64,000 bases of DNA, from contig NZ_AEEC02000003.1 in assembly GCF_000300975.2 (NCBI RefSeq), forward strand, positions 62,001-126,000, given 5' to 3'. Of this stretch, positions 40,917 through 52,108 are shown one piece after another (within the stretch, counting starts at the first letter, position 1; every line of letters begins with the position of its first letter). Both the position numbers and the translations under genes were made by a program. This DNA is from Herbaspirillum frisingense GSF30 (GTDB taxonomy: Bacteria; Pseudomonadota; Gammaproteobacteria; Burkholderiales; Burkholderiaceae_D). The notes beneath the pieces are model-generated. The model was not told the DNA's origin and searched no databases. It saw nothing but the letters and a program-made list of their open reading frames with translations.

Positions 40917-41615
40917 ATGGAACCGAACGTTGGATTTGCCCACTACTGGGCGCAAGGCGATGCCGTTTCCCACTCCGTCGCCTATCTGCTGCTGATCATG
41001 TCGATCGCCAGCTGGTACTACATCCTCTCCAAGGCCTGGGCTGCCTGGCGCATCCGCCGGGGTAGCAACGCGCTGGAACAGTTCTGGCAGGCCCCCACCC
41101 TGGCCGACGCCACCGGTGCCATGCAGCGCCTCGACAGCGAGCAGATCTACAGCCCCATGGCCGAGCGCGCCGCCGAAGCCGCCGACATCGGCACCCGCCA
41201 GCAAGGCACGCCCTCACTGAACGCCGCCACCGACCCCGGCGAACTGATCACCCGCACCCTGCGCCGCGAAATCAACCGCGTCTCGGCCCGTCTGGAACGC
41301 GGCCTGACCCTGCTGGCTTCGGTCGGCTCCACCGCCCCCTTCGTCGGCCTGTTCGGCACCGTCTGGGGCATCTACCACGCGCTGGTGGCGGTCTCGGCCA
41401 GCGGTACGGTACAGATCGACAAGGTCGCCGGCCCCGTCGGCGAGGCCCTGATCATGACTGCGCTGGGCCTGCTGGTGGCGATTCCGGCGGTGCTGGCCTA
41501 CAACGCCTTCACCCGCATCAACCGCGTGGTGCTGGCCGAACTCGACGGCTTCGCCCATGACCTGCACGCCTATCTCACCACCGGCGAACGCGTCGGCGGC
41601 ATGCGCAAGCCATGA
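40917..41615 (+). CDS. exbB: MotA/TolQ/ExbB proton channel family protein
   Basis: This 232-residue inner-membrane protein has three transmembrane segments (about 18-36, 133-160, 175-197). The conserved family block GLTLLASVGSTAPFVGLFGTVWGIYHAL precedes the third. ExbB with ExbD converts proton motive force to energise TonB-dependent transport, or TolQR if paired with TolA. ATG 40917 (MEPNVGFAHYW) follows a GAAAGAA site. The exbD partner starts 16 bases downstream. No tonB is seen in the window. Confidence 0.88.
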   Translation: MEPNVGFAHYWAQGDAVSHSVAYLLLIMSIASWYYILSKAWAAWRIRRGSNALEQFWQAPTLADATGAMQRLDSEQIYSPMAERAAEAADIGTRQQGTPSLNAATDPGELITRTLRREINRVSARLERGLTLLASVGSTAPFVGLFGTVWGIYHALVAVSASGTVQIDKVAGPVGEALIMTALGLLVAIPAVLAYNAFTRINRVVLAELDGFAHDLHAYLTTGERVGGMRKP

Positions 41616-41631
41616 CACCCGGGAGCCCATC

Positions 41632-42075
41632 ATGAGTTTCGGCGGATTCAACGACAACCAGAACTCGGCCCCGATGGCCGACATCAACGTCACCCCCATG
41701 GTGGACGTGATGCTGGTACTGCTGGTGATCTTCATCATCACCGCGCCCATGTTCACCCACGCCCTCAAGCTGGACCTGCCCACCGCGCAATCGGCGCCGG
41801 CCCCTGAAAAACCGGAAACCATCACCCTCGGCATCGATGCCGCCGGCAAGCTGTACTGGAACGACCAGCCGGTCAGCGAAGAGGAAATGGACAGTCGCCT
41901 GGCCGATGCCGCCGGCAAGAAGCCACAGCCCGAGCTGCAGCTGCGCGCCGACAAGTCGACCCGCTACCAGACCATCGCCGAGGTGATGTCGGCCGCGCAG
42001 TCTGCCGGCCTGACCAAGCTGGGCTTCGTCACCGACCCCAAGGCCAGCAGCAAGACGCAAGCCAAAGCCAACTGA
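41632..42075 (+). CDS. exbD: ExbD/TolR biopolymer transport protein
   Basis: The 147-residue protein has one N-terminal transmembrane helix (about 24-42) carrying the essential Asp in MVDVMLVLLVIFIITAPM, preceded by ADINVTP, and a periplasmic domain. It forms the channel core with ExbB. ATG 41632 (MSFGGFNDNQ) is chosen for its GGGAG site; the open frame to 41557 overlaps exbB. Confidence 0.93.
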   Translation: MSFGGFNDNQNSAPMADINVTPMVDVMLVLLVIFIITAPMFTHALKLDLPTAQSAPAPEKPETITLGIDAAGKLYWNDQPVSEEEMDSRLADAAGKKPQPELQLRADKSTRYQTIAEVMSAAQSAGLTKLGFVTDPKASSKTQAKAN

Positions 42076-42087
42076 AAGAGATAGCAC

Positions 42088-42414
42088 ATGGCCACCGTAA
42101 CACTGGCGGGCGACCGCATCACCGACTGGGAGAGCTTCCACACCGAGAGCGCGCAAGCCTTCGGCTTTCCCGATTTCTATGGCTGCAACATGGATGCCTG
42201 GGTGGATTGCCTGTCCTACCTGCGCGATGACGAAGGCATGTGCAAGTTCAAGCTCAAGCCCAAGGAAGTGCTGGTCATCGAGATCAGCCACAGCGCCGAG
42301 TTGCATCAGCGCCTGCCGGACCTGGTCGAGGATGTGGAATTCTGCTGCACGGCCATCAATGACCGCTGCGAGGATTACGGCGAAGCGCCGGTGATCGAGC
42401 TGATCTGGAAGTAG
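42088..42414 (+). CDS. Barstar-family protein
   Basis: The 108-residue acidic protein resembles barstar, the intracellular inhibitor of the RNase barnase. DWESFHTESAQAFGFPDFYG and CNMDAWVDCLSYL match the barstar core. It starts 12 bases after exbD, probably in the same transcript. No barnase-type RNase gene is adjacent, so it is an orphan inhibitor or has acquired another role. A long hairpin follows it. Confidence 0.85.
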   Translation: MATVTLAGDRITDWESFHTESAQAFGFPDFYGCNMDAWVDCLSYLRDDEGMCKFKLKPKEVLVIEISHSAELHQRLPDLVEDVEFCCTAINDRCEDYGEAPVIELIWK

Positions 42415-42448
42415 ATCGGCGCGGTTGACTTATCTTTCGTATCGCTGC

Positions 42449-42491
42449 GGCCGGATGAATTGATCTCTATTGCAGATCAATCCATCCGGCC
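42449..42491. terminator. 18-bp hairpin between convergent genes
   Basis: Arms 42449-42466 and 42474-42491 pair at 17 of 18 positions around a 7-base loop, midway between the barstar gene and the phosphodiesterase gene. There is no long T-tract; it probably stops transcripts from both sides. Confidence 0.65.
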
Positions 42492-42514
42492 CCATCAATC
42501 ACATTCAATCGACT

Positions 42515-43336
42515 TCAATCGATCAGTTCATCGCCGTCATAGAACGGATACGGCCCATCGAACTCACCGATGAATGCCGTATGGCTCACCAGGCTGCGCG
42601 CCTGCGCATCCCACCAATGCAACTGGAAGCCCGGCGGCTCCATCACGAAACAGGATGGCGCCTGCGGATCCAGGTCCAGTTGCACCTGATGTGACACCCC
42701 CGGACAGGTCGTGGCCACCGTGCCGGCGAAACGCCGCTGGATGGAGCGATGCAGGTGACCGCACAGGATGCGCTCCACCTGCGGGTGCTTCTTCACCACC
42801 GCTTCCAGCACCTGCGGATTGACCAGCCCCATGTCATCCATGTGTCCGATGCCGGTCGTAAACGGCGGGTGGTGCATGGCGATCACGGTGGGCCGCTCCG
42901 GCTGCTGCGCCAGCACCTCATCGAGCCACTGCATGCTCTGCACCGACAACTCGCCGCCACTGGCACGCGGGATCACCGTATCGAGTGCCACGATGCGCAC
43001 CGGATACTCCTCGACCACATACTCGATGCGTTCACCGCCCTGCTGCAGGTAGGCGTGCTCGGGAAAGGCCGCCCGCAGCGCGTTGCGCTCGTCGTGGTTG
43101 CCCGGCAGCAGGTAGTAGGGCATTGTCAGCGGCGCCAGCAGCTCGCGCAGGCAGGCGTATTCGGACGGCTTGCCGAAGTCCACTAGGTCGCCGGTGATGA
43201 CCAGCACATCCGGGCGCTGCTTCAGGCCGTTGACCTGCGCCACGCAACGGCGCAGGCTCTCGGCGGTATCCACCACCCGGTACGACTTCTTGCCATCGGT
43301 CTTGATGTGCAGGTCGGAAATCTGTCCCAGTATCAT
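42515..43336 (-). CDS. Calcineurin-type phosphodiesterase (GpdQ-like)
   Basis: The 273-residue binuclear metallophosphoesterase shows the expected ligands in ISDLHI, ITGDLVDFG, LPGNHDER, MHHPPF and CGHLHR. Length and blocks match class III cyclic-nucleotide/glycerophosphodiesterases such as GpdQ (274 aa). ATG 43336 overlaps the stop of the ABC ATPase (ATGA), with AAGGAGAA upstream. It is therefore the last gene of a LacI-controlled importer operon and probably acts on the imported compound. Substrate could be a glycerophosphodiester, another phosphodiester or a phosphonate-related ester; this is inference. Confidence 0.88.
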   Translation of the reverse strand: MILGQISDLHIKTDGKKSYRVVDTAESLRRCVAQVNGLKQRPDVLVITGDLVDFGKPSEYACLRELLAPLTMPYYLLPGNHDERNALRAAFPEHAYLQQGGERIEYVVEEYPVRIVALDTVIPRASGGELSVQSMQWLDEVLAQQPERPTVIAMHHPPFTTGIGHMDDMGLVNPQVLEAVVKKHPQVERILCGHLHRSIQRRFAGTVATTCPGVSHQVQLDLDPQAPSCFVMEPPGFQLHWWDAQARSLVSHTAFIGEFDGPYPFYDGDELID

Positions 43337-44436
43337 GCGTTCTCCTTCACGGCGGCGGGCGCCATCTTCACCAGGGCCTCGGCCGGCACCCGCAGCGCGA
43401 TCTGCTGGCCGGCTTCCCACCAGCCACGGCGGCTGGTCTCGGCGATGACCGGGCGCTCCGCCCCGATCTCGATTTCAAAGCGGGTGCGGTCGCCCAGGAA
43501 AAAGGTATTGATCAGCTTGCCACGCAGGCATTGCGCATCGGCTTCGGTGATATCGACCACCTGCACATCCTCGGGACGGAACATGGCCCATGCCGGCTGG
43601 CCCTGTTGCGTCGCATTCATCGGATTGCCGGCATCGGGCAGCGGCAGGCTGCCATTGGGCAGCAACAACCTATCTCCGGAAACGATACCCTGCACGCGAT
43701 TCATCGCACCGATGAAATCGGCCACGAAGTCATTGGCAGGATGATAGTAGATCTCCTGGGGCGTGCCGATCTGCGATATCTTGCCGCGCTCCATCACCAC
43801 GATGCGGTCGCCCAGCGCCATCGCCTCACCCTGGTCGTGGGTGACATAGATGGCGGTGATGCCGAGGCTGCGCAAGAGCTTGTTCAGGTCACTGCGCACC
43901 GCTTCGCGCAGCTTGGCGTCGAGCGCTGTCAGCGGTTCATCCAGCAGCAGCACGCGGGGCTCCATCGCCAGCGCCCGGGCCAGCGCCACACGCTGCTTCT
44001 GACCACCGGAAAGCTGGTCCACGCGACGATGCGACAGCCCCTGCAGATGCACCATCTCCAGCAGCTTTTCCACGCGCTCGGCGCGCTCGCCGGCCGGAAT
44101 CTTGCGGATCTTCATGCCGTAGGCGATGTTCTCGCCCACGCTCATGTTGGGGAACAACGCATAATTCTGGAATACCATCCCCACGCCGCGCTTTTCGATC
44201 GGCAGCGCGGTCACGTCATCCTCGCCGAAGAGCACACGACCGCCCTCGTCGGGGAACTCCAGACCGGCAATCATGCGCAGCGTGGTGGTCTTGCCGCAGC
44301 CCGACGGGCCCAGCAACACCAGGGTTTCACCGGGATGGATTTCCAGGTCCAGCGGCTGCAGTGCCCGTGTGCCGTTGGCGAAGGACTTGGCACACTGGTG
44401 TAGGCGAATGGAAACGGCTTCTTTCTTGGACTTCAT
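43333..44436 (-). CDS. ABC transporter ATPase (Fe3+/polyamine/2-aminoethylphosphonate type)
   Basis: This 367-residue ATPase has Walker A LGPSGCGKTTTLRM, Q-loop VFQNYALFPNMSV, signature LSGGQKQRVALARAL, Walker B RVLLLDEPLTALD and a C-terminal TOBE-like regulatory domain (about 275-360). This layout belongs to the group serving iron, polyamine, thiamine and 2-aminoethylphosphonate importers. ATG 44436 overlaps the permease stop (ATGA). Confidence 0.9.
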   Translation of the reverse strand: MKSKKEAVSIRLHQCAKSFANGTRALQPLDLEIHPGETLVLLGPSGCGKTTTLRMIAGLEFPDEGGRVLFGEDDVTALPIEKRGVGMVFQNYALFPNMSVGENIAYGMKIRKIPAGERAERVEKLLEMVHLQGLSHRRVDQLSGGQKQRVALARALAMEPRVLLLDEPLTALDAKLREAVRSDLNKLLRSLGITAIYVTHDQGEAMALGDRIVVMERGKISQIGTPQEIYYHPANDFVADFIGAMNRVQGIVSGDRLLLPNGSLPLPDAGNPMNATQQGQPAWAMFRPEDVQVVDITEADAQCLRGKLINTFFLGDRTRFEIEIGAERPVIAETSRRGWWEAGQQIALRVPAEALVKMAPAAVKENA

Positions 44437-45239
44437 AGACTGACTTTCTTGCGTGTTGCCTGGGTCGCCCACTGCATGCCGATCAGGAGCGGAATGATCA
44501 TGAAAAAGAAGATCAGCGTATAGGCCGATCCCACCTCCAGCCGCATCGATGCATAGGCATCGGCCAGGCCCACCGGCAGGGTCTGGGTCAGCGGCGTGTG
44601 CAACATCCAGGTGATATTGAATTCGCCGATCGACAGGGTCACCACCATCAGCGCGCCGGCCAGGATGCCGGAGGCCGCATTGGGAATCACGATGCCGAAG
44701 AAGCGACGCAGGCGCCCCGCACCCAGGCTGGCAGCGGCTTCTTCCAGCTGCGCCAGTTGCGAGGACTGCATCACCGCCAGCACCGGGCGCACCATGAAGG
44801 GCAGCGTGAAGAGCACATGCCCCACCAGGATGAAGAGAATGCTGGCGCGGAACTGGCGATACTGCCCATAGGCCATGATCAGCGCCAGCGCAGTGGCCAG
44901 GCCCGGCACCGCCACCGGCATCATCAGCAATTCCTCGATCACCCGTGCCAGGCGGCTATGCCCACCGCGATAGCGCGCCAGCATGTAGGCCAGCGGCACC
45001 CCCGCCACCAGCGTCACCGCCAGGCAGGCCAGCGCGATGAACAGCGAGCGCCAGATGGTGGGCTGGTACATCTCCCACACCTGGGCCACCCAGCGCAGCG
45101 TGAGTCCGCTGGACAAGCCCACGAAGAAATTCTCGGTGACGCCGGCCAGCATCGACAGCACCACCGGCACCACCAGGAAAGCGCACACCAGCAGCGTAAA
45201 GGCCAGTTGTACGTAAAAACGCAATCGTTTCTGCATCAT
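44433..45239 (-). CDS. ABC transporter permease, second subunit
   Basis: The 268-residue protein has six predicted membrane spans. The cytoplasmic EAA loop EEAAASLGAGRLRRFFGIVIP contacts the ATPase. It pairs with the permease encoded 15 bases upstream and overlaps the ATPase gene by 4 bases. Related to PhnV/PotC-type permeases. Confidence 0.9.
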   Translation of the reverse strand: MMQKRLRFYVQLAFTLLVCAFLVVPVVLSMLAGVTENFFVGLSSGLTLRWVAQVWEMYQPTIWRSLFIALACLAVTLVAGVPLAYMLARYRGGHSRLARVIEELLMMPVAVPGLATALALIMAYGQYRQFRASILFILVGHVLFTLPFMVRPVLAVMQSSQLAQLEEAAASLGAGRLRRFFGIVIPNAASGILAGALMVVTLSIGEFNITWMLHTPLTQTLPVGLADAYASMRLEVGSAYTLIFFFMIIPLLIGMQWATQATRKKVSL

Positions 45240-45254
45240 CGTTCCTTGCGCGCC

Positions 45255-46148
45255 TTACGCCGCTGCCGCCACGCCGCTGCCGGTGAGCGAGCGCGCCAGG
45301 GCCAGCATGGCCCAGGTGATCAGGCCCAGCACGATGGACAGCGAGGCCGCCGTGGCGAAGTTGGCGTAGCCGGTAAATTCGTTGTAGATGGTCATGGGCA
45401 GCACATCGATATTGGCGGCCAGGGTAAAGGCCGTACCGAAGGCACCGACGCTGGTGGCAAAGCAGATCGCCCCCGACGAGATCAGGGCCGGCAGCAACGC
45501 CGGCAGCACCACATGCAGCAACACCTGCCAGGGTCTCGCGCCCAGCGAACGGGCCGCCTCTTCCAGTGATGGATCGAGTTTCTCGGCCGCCGCCACCACC
45601 GTCAGGATCACCCGCGGAATGGAGAAGTACAGGTAGCCCAGGAACAGCCCCACCAGCGAATAGGCAAACACCAGCGATTCACCGAACAGCCAGTTGGTGA
45701 AGCTGCCGATCAGGCCTTGGCGCCCGGCCAGCATGATCACCATGAAGCCGACCACCACGCCGGGAAACGCCAGCGGGAAGGTCAGCATGGCCAGCAATAC
45801 CGACTGGCCGGCAAAGCGGTTGCGTTGCAGGAACAAGCCCACCATCACCGAGATCGCCAGCGTGGCCAGGGTCACCACCGCCGACAGCGCCAGCGTGGAC
45901 AAGAGGCTGGCGAAGTAATGGCGATTGGTCAGCACCGACAGATAGGCCATGGCACCGTCCGGGCCGGATGCGCCGACTGCGACCAGGCGCGCCATCGGCA
46001 ACAGCCAGAAGGCGCAGAACAGGGTCAGGCCCGGTGCGGCAAACCACAGCCACACGCCGTTGCCGGCGCTGCGCACACCGGCGCCCGGTTTGCGCTCGGG
46101 CTTGAGCACGCCCGGTGCACCTGGCGTAGCGGGGATGGCGTTTTTCAT
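45255..46148 (-). CDS. ABC transporter permease, first subunit
   Basis: This 297-residue protein has six membrane spans and the EAA loop EEAARSLGARPWQVLLHVVLP. ATG 46148 (MKNAIPATPG) is chosen because an AGGAGC site lies 6 bases before it. The alternative ATG 46169 directly abuts the upstream stop. The first 35 residues form a polar Pro/Gly-rich cytoplasmic tail. Confidence 0.9.
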   Translation of the reverse strand: MKNAIPATPGAPGVLKPERKPGAGVRSAGNGVWLWFAAPGLTLFCAFWLLPMARLVAVGASGPDGAMAYLSVLTNRHYFASLLSTLALSAVVTLATLAISVMVGLFLQRNRFAGQSVLLAMLTFPLAFPGVVVGFMVIMLAGRQGLIGSFTNWLFGESLVFAYSLVGLFLGYLYFSIPRVILTVVAAAEKLDPSLEEAARSLGARPWQVLLHVVLPALLPALISSGAICFATSVGAFGTAFTLAANIDVLPMTIYNEFTGYANFATAASLSIVLGLITWAMLALARSLTGSGVAAAA

Positions 46149-46169
46149 GCTTGCTCCTGCGTCTCGCAT

Positions 46170-47177
46170 TTATCGCACTTCAGCCAGGTAACGCTCGCCG
46201 AACTTGCGCTGTGCTTCGGCCATCTTGCCGTAGTCGACCGACTTGGCACGGGCATATTCGGCCGCCGGCAGGAAGCGCGATTCGGCTTCCTTGGACATGG
46301 CCGCAGCACGCACCGGACGCAGATAGGCGTTGGCCCAGATGGCCTGCCCCTGATCCGACAACAGGAAGTCCAGCACCTTCTTGGCCTCGGCCTGGTGCGG
46401 CGCATTCTTCACCAGCGACACCACGTAGGGCACGGTCACGGTGCCTTCGGTGGGGATCACGAAGGCGACGTTGGCGTGGTCCTTGTACTTGGCGCGATAG
46501 GCGTCGAAGTCATAGCCCAGCAGGATGGGAATCTCACCCGAGATCAGGCGCGCATAGGAGGTCTGCTTGGGCACGATGGGCTGGTTCTTCTGCAGGTTCT
46601 TGAAGTAGCCGATGGCCGGCGAGAAGTCATCCAGCGTGCCGCCCAGGGCCTGGTTGATCGCCACCGCGCCGACGTAGCCGACGAAGGCCGAGGCCGGGTC
46701 CAGGTAGCCGATCAGGCCCTTGTATTCCGGCTTCTGCAGGTCAGCCCAGGACTTGGGGACCGGCTTGCCCTTGAGCGCATCGACGTTGACCATGATGCCC
46801 ATGGTGCCGGAGTGGATGGTGAACCAGTAACCGTCCGGGTCCTTCAGGCCATTGGGAATGTCGTTCCAGTTGGCCGGCTTGTAGGGGGCCACCAGATCCT
46901 TGTTCCTGGCTTCGATGCCGAAGGACACACCCAGGTAGGTGAAGTCGGCCACCGGACTGGCCTTTTCGGCCGTCAGCTGGGCCAGGGCCTGGCCACTGTT
47001 CTTGTTGTCGGGCGGCACGGTGATGCCGGTCTTGTCCTTGATCGCCTTGATCTGGGCAGCCCAGTCGGCCCACTCCGGCGGACAGTTGTAGCAGATCGCG
47101 GTCTGGGCAGAAGCAGCGACGGAAGCCGACAGCAGCAGTGCGCCGGCAGCGGTTTGAATAACACGTTTCAGGAACAT
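46170..47177 (-). CDS. ABC transporter periplasmic solute-binding protein
   Basis: This 335-residue class II binding protein has a Sec signal peptide (about residues 1-24, ending SAQ) followed by TAICYNCPPEWADW. Blocks such as FTIHSGTMGIMVNVDAL, LIGYLDPASAFVGYVGA and LLGYDFDAYRAKY resemble the Fe3+/2-aminoethylphosphonate-type group. ATG 47177 follows an AAAGGAT site. It lies 45 bases after lacI, too short for a clear separate promoter. The ligand is not deducible; the phosphodiesterase at the end of the operon favours a phosphorus compound. Confidence 0.9.
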   Translation of the reverse strand: MFLKRVIQTAAGALLLSASVAASAQTAICYNCPPEWADWAAQIKAIKDKTGITVPPDNKNSGQALAQLTAEKASPVADFTYLGVSFGIEARNKDLVAPYKPANWNDIPNGLKDPDGYWFTIHSGTMGIMVNVDALKGKPVPKSWADLQKPEYKGLIGYLDPASAFVGYVGAVAINQALGGTLDDFSPAIGYFKNLQKNQPIVPKQTSYARLISGEIPILLGYDFDAYRAKYKDHANVAFVIPTEGTVTVPYVVSLVKNAPHQAEAKKVLDFLLSDQGQAIWANAYLRPVRAAAMSKEAESRFLPAAEYARAKSVDYGKMAEAQRKFGERYLAEVR

Positions 47178-47222
47178 GTCAGATCCTTTCCTAGAGGTTG
47201 AACAACGAAAGCACGACAAAAT

Positions 47223-48314
47223 TCAGGACAGCGAATGTGCAGCCGGCGGCGGCGCCACCGACCCGCCCTCGCGCAGTACATGCGGCAGGATGTGACGCAG
47301 CGCCGGCTGGGCAGACTGCGGGGACTGCGGGGACTGCAATGACGGGCCCTCCGCAGCCGCCGGCACGGCACGCTCGATGGCTTCCACCAGCGTGCGCAGG
47401 GCGACATCACCGATGCGCTCGGAAGGCTGCACCACGCTGGCCAGCACCGGAGCCATCAGGGCGCCGACCGGGATGCCGTCGAAGCCCATCACCGAGATAT
47501 CGCCCGGCACCTGCAGACCCAGTGCGCGCAGGTCGCGCATGGCGCTCAGGGCCAGCAGGTCGTTGGAGCAGAACAATGCGGTGGGGCGCTGCAGCGGGTC
47601 GGCCATCATCTGCTGGTAGTCGGTGGCGGCGGTGAGGGTATGGCGCTCCACTTCGATGGCCGGCAGCGGCGCCAGGCCGGCCGCCTGCATCGCATCGAGA
47701 TAGCCGTAATAGCGCTGCATGGCACGGTCGGACGCATTGAAGCGCCCCGACAGCATCTGGATGCGCCGATGACCCAGCCCGATCAGGTGGGCCACCGCAT
47801 CACAGGCGGCAGCCCGGTTATCCACCGAGACCGAAGCGCGATGGGTGGTCGGGCCGGACGTGGCCAGCTGGTTGTAGGTCAAGACGAAAGGGATGCGTTC
47901 ACGTTCCAGCAGGTCCAGCGTGGCATTGGAGCCGGCATCGGCCACCGTCAGGATCACCCCGTCCACCCGATGCCCCAGCAACAGCTCGACGGCCGCCGAT
48001 TCTTCCTCCGGCAGGTATTCGGTGGTGGTGAACATGACCGAGTAATCCAGCGCGCGCGCCGCCAGTTCGATGCCCTGCAGGCACTGGGCGAAGACGGTAT
48101 TGGACAGCGTCGGCACCACCACCCCCACGGTGCGCGAATTGCCGGCCCGCAGATTGCGACCGGTGAAATTGGGCCGAAAACCCAGTTCGGCGATGCTGCG
48201 ATGGATCTTCTCGGCCGTTTCCGCGCTCACCGAACCAGGCTTGTTGAGCAGGCGGGACACCGTGGCGATGGACACACCGGCCAGATGGGCAACTTGTTTG
48301 ATGGAAGGACGCAC
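47223..48314 (-). CDS. LacI-family transcription regulator
   Basis: This 363-residue regulator has an N-terminal helix-turn-helix (IKQVAHLAGVSIATVSRLLN), the hinge helix around GRNLRAGNSRTVGVVVP and a periplasmic-binding-like effector domain (about 60-335). The tail contains the repeat SPQSPQSAQ. It is the first gene of the importer operon, with a LacI-type palindrome 20 bases before its start. It therefore probably represses itself and the transporter until the ligand binds. Confidence 0.94.
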   Translation of the reverse strand: MRPSIKQVAHLAGVSIATVSRLLNKPGSVSAETAEKIHRSIAELGFRPNFTGRNLRAGNSRTVGVVVPTLSNTVFAQCLQGIELAARALDYSVMFTTTEYLPEEESAAVELLLGHRVDGVILTVADAGSNATLDLLERERIPFVLTYNQLATSGPTTHRASVSVDNRAAACDAVAHLIGLGHRRIQMLSGRFNASDRAMQRYYGYLDAMQAAGLAPLPAIEVERHTLTAATDYQQMMADPLQRPTALFCSNDLLALSAMRDLRALGLQVPGDISVMGFDGIPVGALMAPVLASVVQPSERIGDVALRTLVEAIERAVPAAAEGPSLQSPQSPQSAQPALRHILPHVLREGGSVAPPPAAHSLS

Positions 48315-48333
48315 GGCGGCACCAGGGGGCGAA

Positions 48334-48347
48334 TGAAAACGATTTCA
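48334..48347. promoter_or_regulatory. LacI-type operator
   Basis: TGAAAACGATTTCA is a 14-bp near-perfect palindrome with the central CG typical of LacI-family sites. It lies 20 bases upstream of the regulator start. Confidence 0.75.
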
Positions 48348-48685
48348 TGATGCCGCCCGATTGTTACGACCTCATGACCATGCGCGACAGGCATGCGGTA
48401 TGCCGCAGGCGACCGGGGCGCCGGGCCCCCTGGGGGGCGGCCCCAACCAGGGGCGCCAAATTCATCGGTTCTATCGTAAAAAAATAGCTTTTTCGCAATT
48501 TTTCGATATTTGATGAGAACAAATTCGAGAATCGACATCGCCCGACGTGAAGATGGTTTCATACGTCTGCTCGATCAACAACACCGCCTACAGCCGCGCG
48601 AATCCAGCCGATCCGTCCCCCCTGACCGGCCGGATGCACGTAGCTGCGGTCCCTGATGCCGCCCTGCTCTGGCACAGGGATCTTT

Positions 48686-48724
48686 GCCCGCCTCCGGCTT
48701 TTTCCAGGGGGGCGGGCTTTTTTT
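48686..48724 (+). terminator. Plus-strand intrinsic terminator without a known gene
   Basis: GCCCGCC (48686-48692) and GGCGGGC (48711-48717) pair, with CCGG/CC inside possibly extending the stem, followed by seven T residues. It precedes the leuS promoter region. Confidence 0.75.
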
Positions 48725-48803
48725 GTTTCCCGTCGGAAAACCCCCATCCAGGCCTGCCCCTGGCCTGACCGGCGCAGTCTGCGTCGACGGGGTGGCGAGC
48801 CGG

Positions 48804-51523
<2,720 letters not shown>

Positions 51524-51551
51524 TCCGGCCCAACCCAACCGACGGAACTCC

Positions 51552-52091
51552 ATGCACGCTCAAGTCCAAATCAAGCGTTTCTCGCAATGGCTGCTGATGG
51601 CCCTCGTTGCCGTGATGCTCACGGCCTGCGGCTTCCACATGCGCGGCGCGGCCGACCTGCCCTTCAAGACCATCTACCTCGGCTTTGCGCCCAACTCCGC
51701 CGTCGGCGTGGAACTCAAGCGCAACATCGAGGCCAGTGGCGCCAAGGTGGTCGCCGACGCCAAGGATGCCGAAGCCAACCTGAAGGTGTTGGCCGACTCC
51801 CGCGACCGCCAGGTGCTGACCTTGAACACCAACGGCCGCGTGCGTGAATATGCGCTGTTCCAGCGCTTCACCTTCTCCGTCACCGACCCCAAGGGTGTGG
51901 TGGTGATTCCGCCCACGGCCATCACCCTGCGTCGCGTCATCACCTATGACGAGAACCAGGAACTGGCCAAGCAGGCCGAGGAAGCACTGCTCTACCGCGA
52001 CATGCAGTCCGACCTGGTGCAGCAGATCCTGCGTCGCCTGGCGGCCTCGAAGTCGGCCATCAGCACCGAGAAGGCGCAGTCGGATTCCTGA
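51552..52091 (+). CDS. lptE: LPS-assembly lipoprotein LptE
   Basis: This 179-residue lipoprotein has signal peptide and lipobox VMLTAC followed by GFHMRGAADLPFKTIYLGF, typical of LptE (RlpB). It plugs the LptD barrel that delivers lipopolysaccharide to the outer leaflet. It lies 28 bases after leuS and 17 before holA, the conserved leuS-lptE-holA set. Confidence 0.93.
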   Translation: MHAQVQIKRFSQWLLMALVAVMLTACGFHMRGAADLPFKTIYLGFAPNSAVGVELKRNIEASGAKVVADAKDAEANLKVLADSRDRQVLTLNTNGRVREYALFQRFTFSVTDPKGVVVIPPTAITLRRVITYDENQELAKQAEEALLYRDMQSDLVQQILRRLAASKSAISTEKAQSDS

Positions 52092-52108
52092 TCCGGCCAC
52101 GCACAATC

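Noticed and set aside
48547-48768. A 73-codon plus-strand frame between lacI and leuS
   Set aside because: It passes through an intrinsic terminator and has no ribosome site; the composition is not protein-like. A non-coding transcript fits better.
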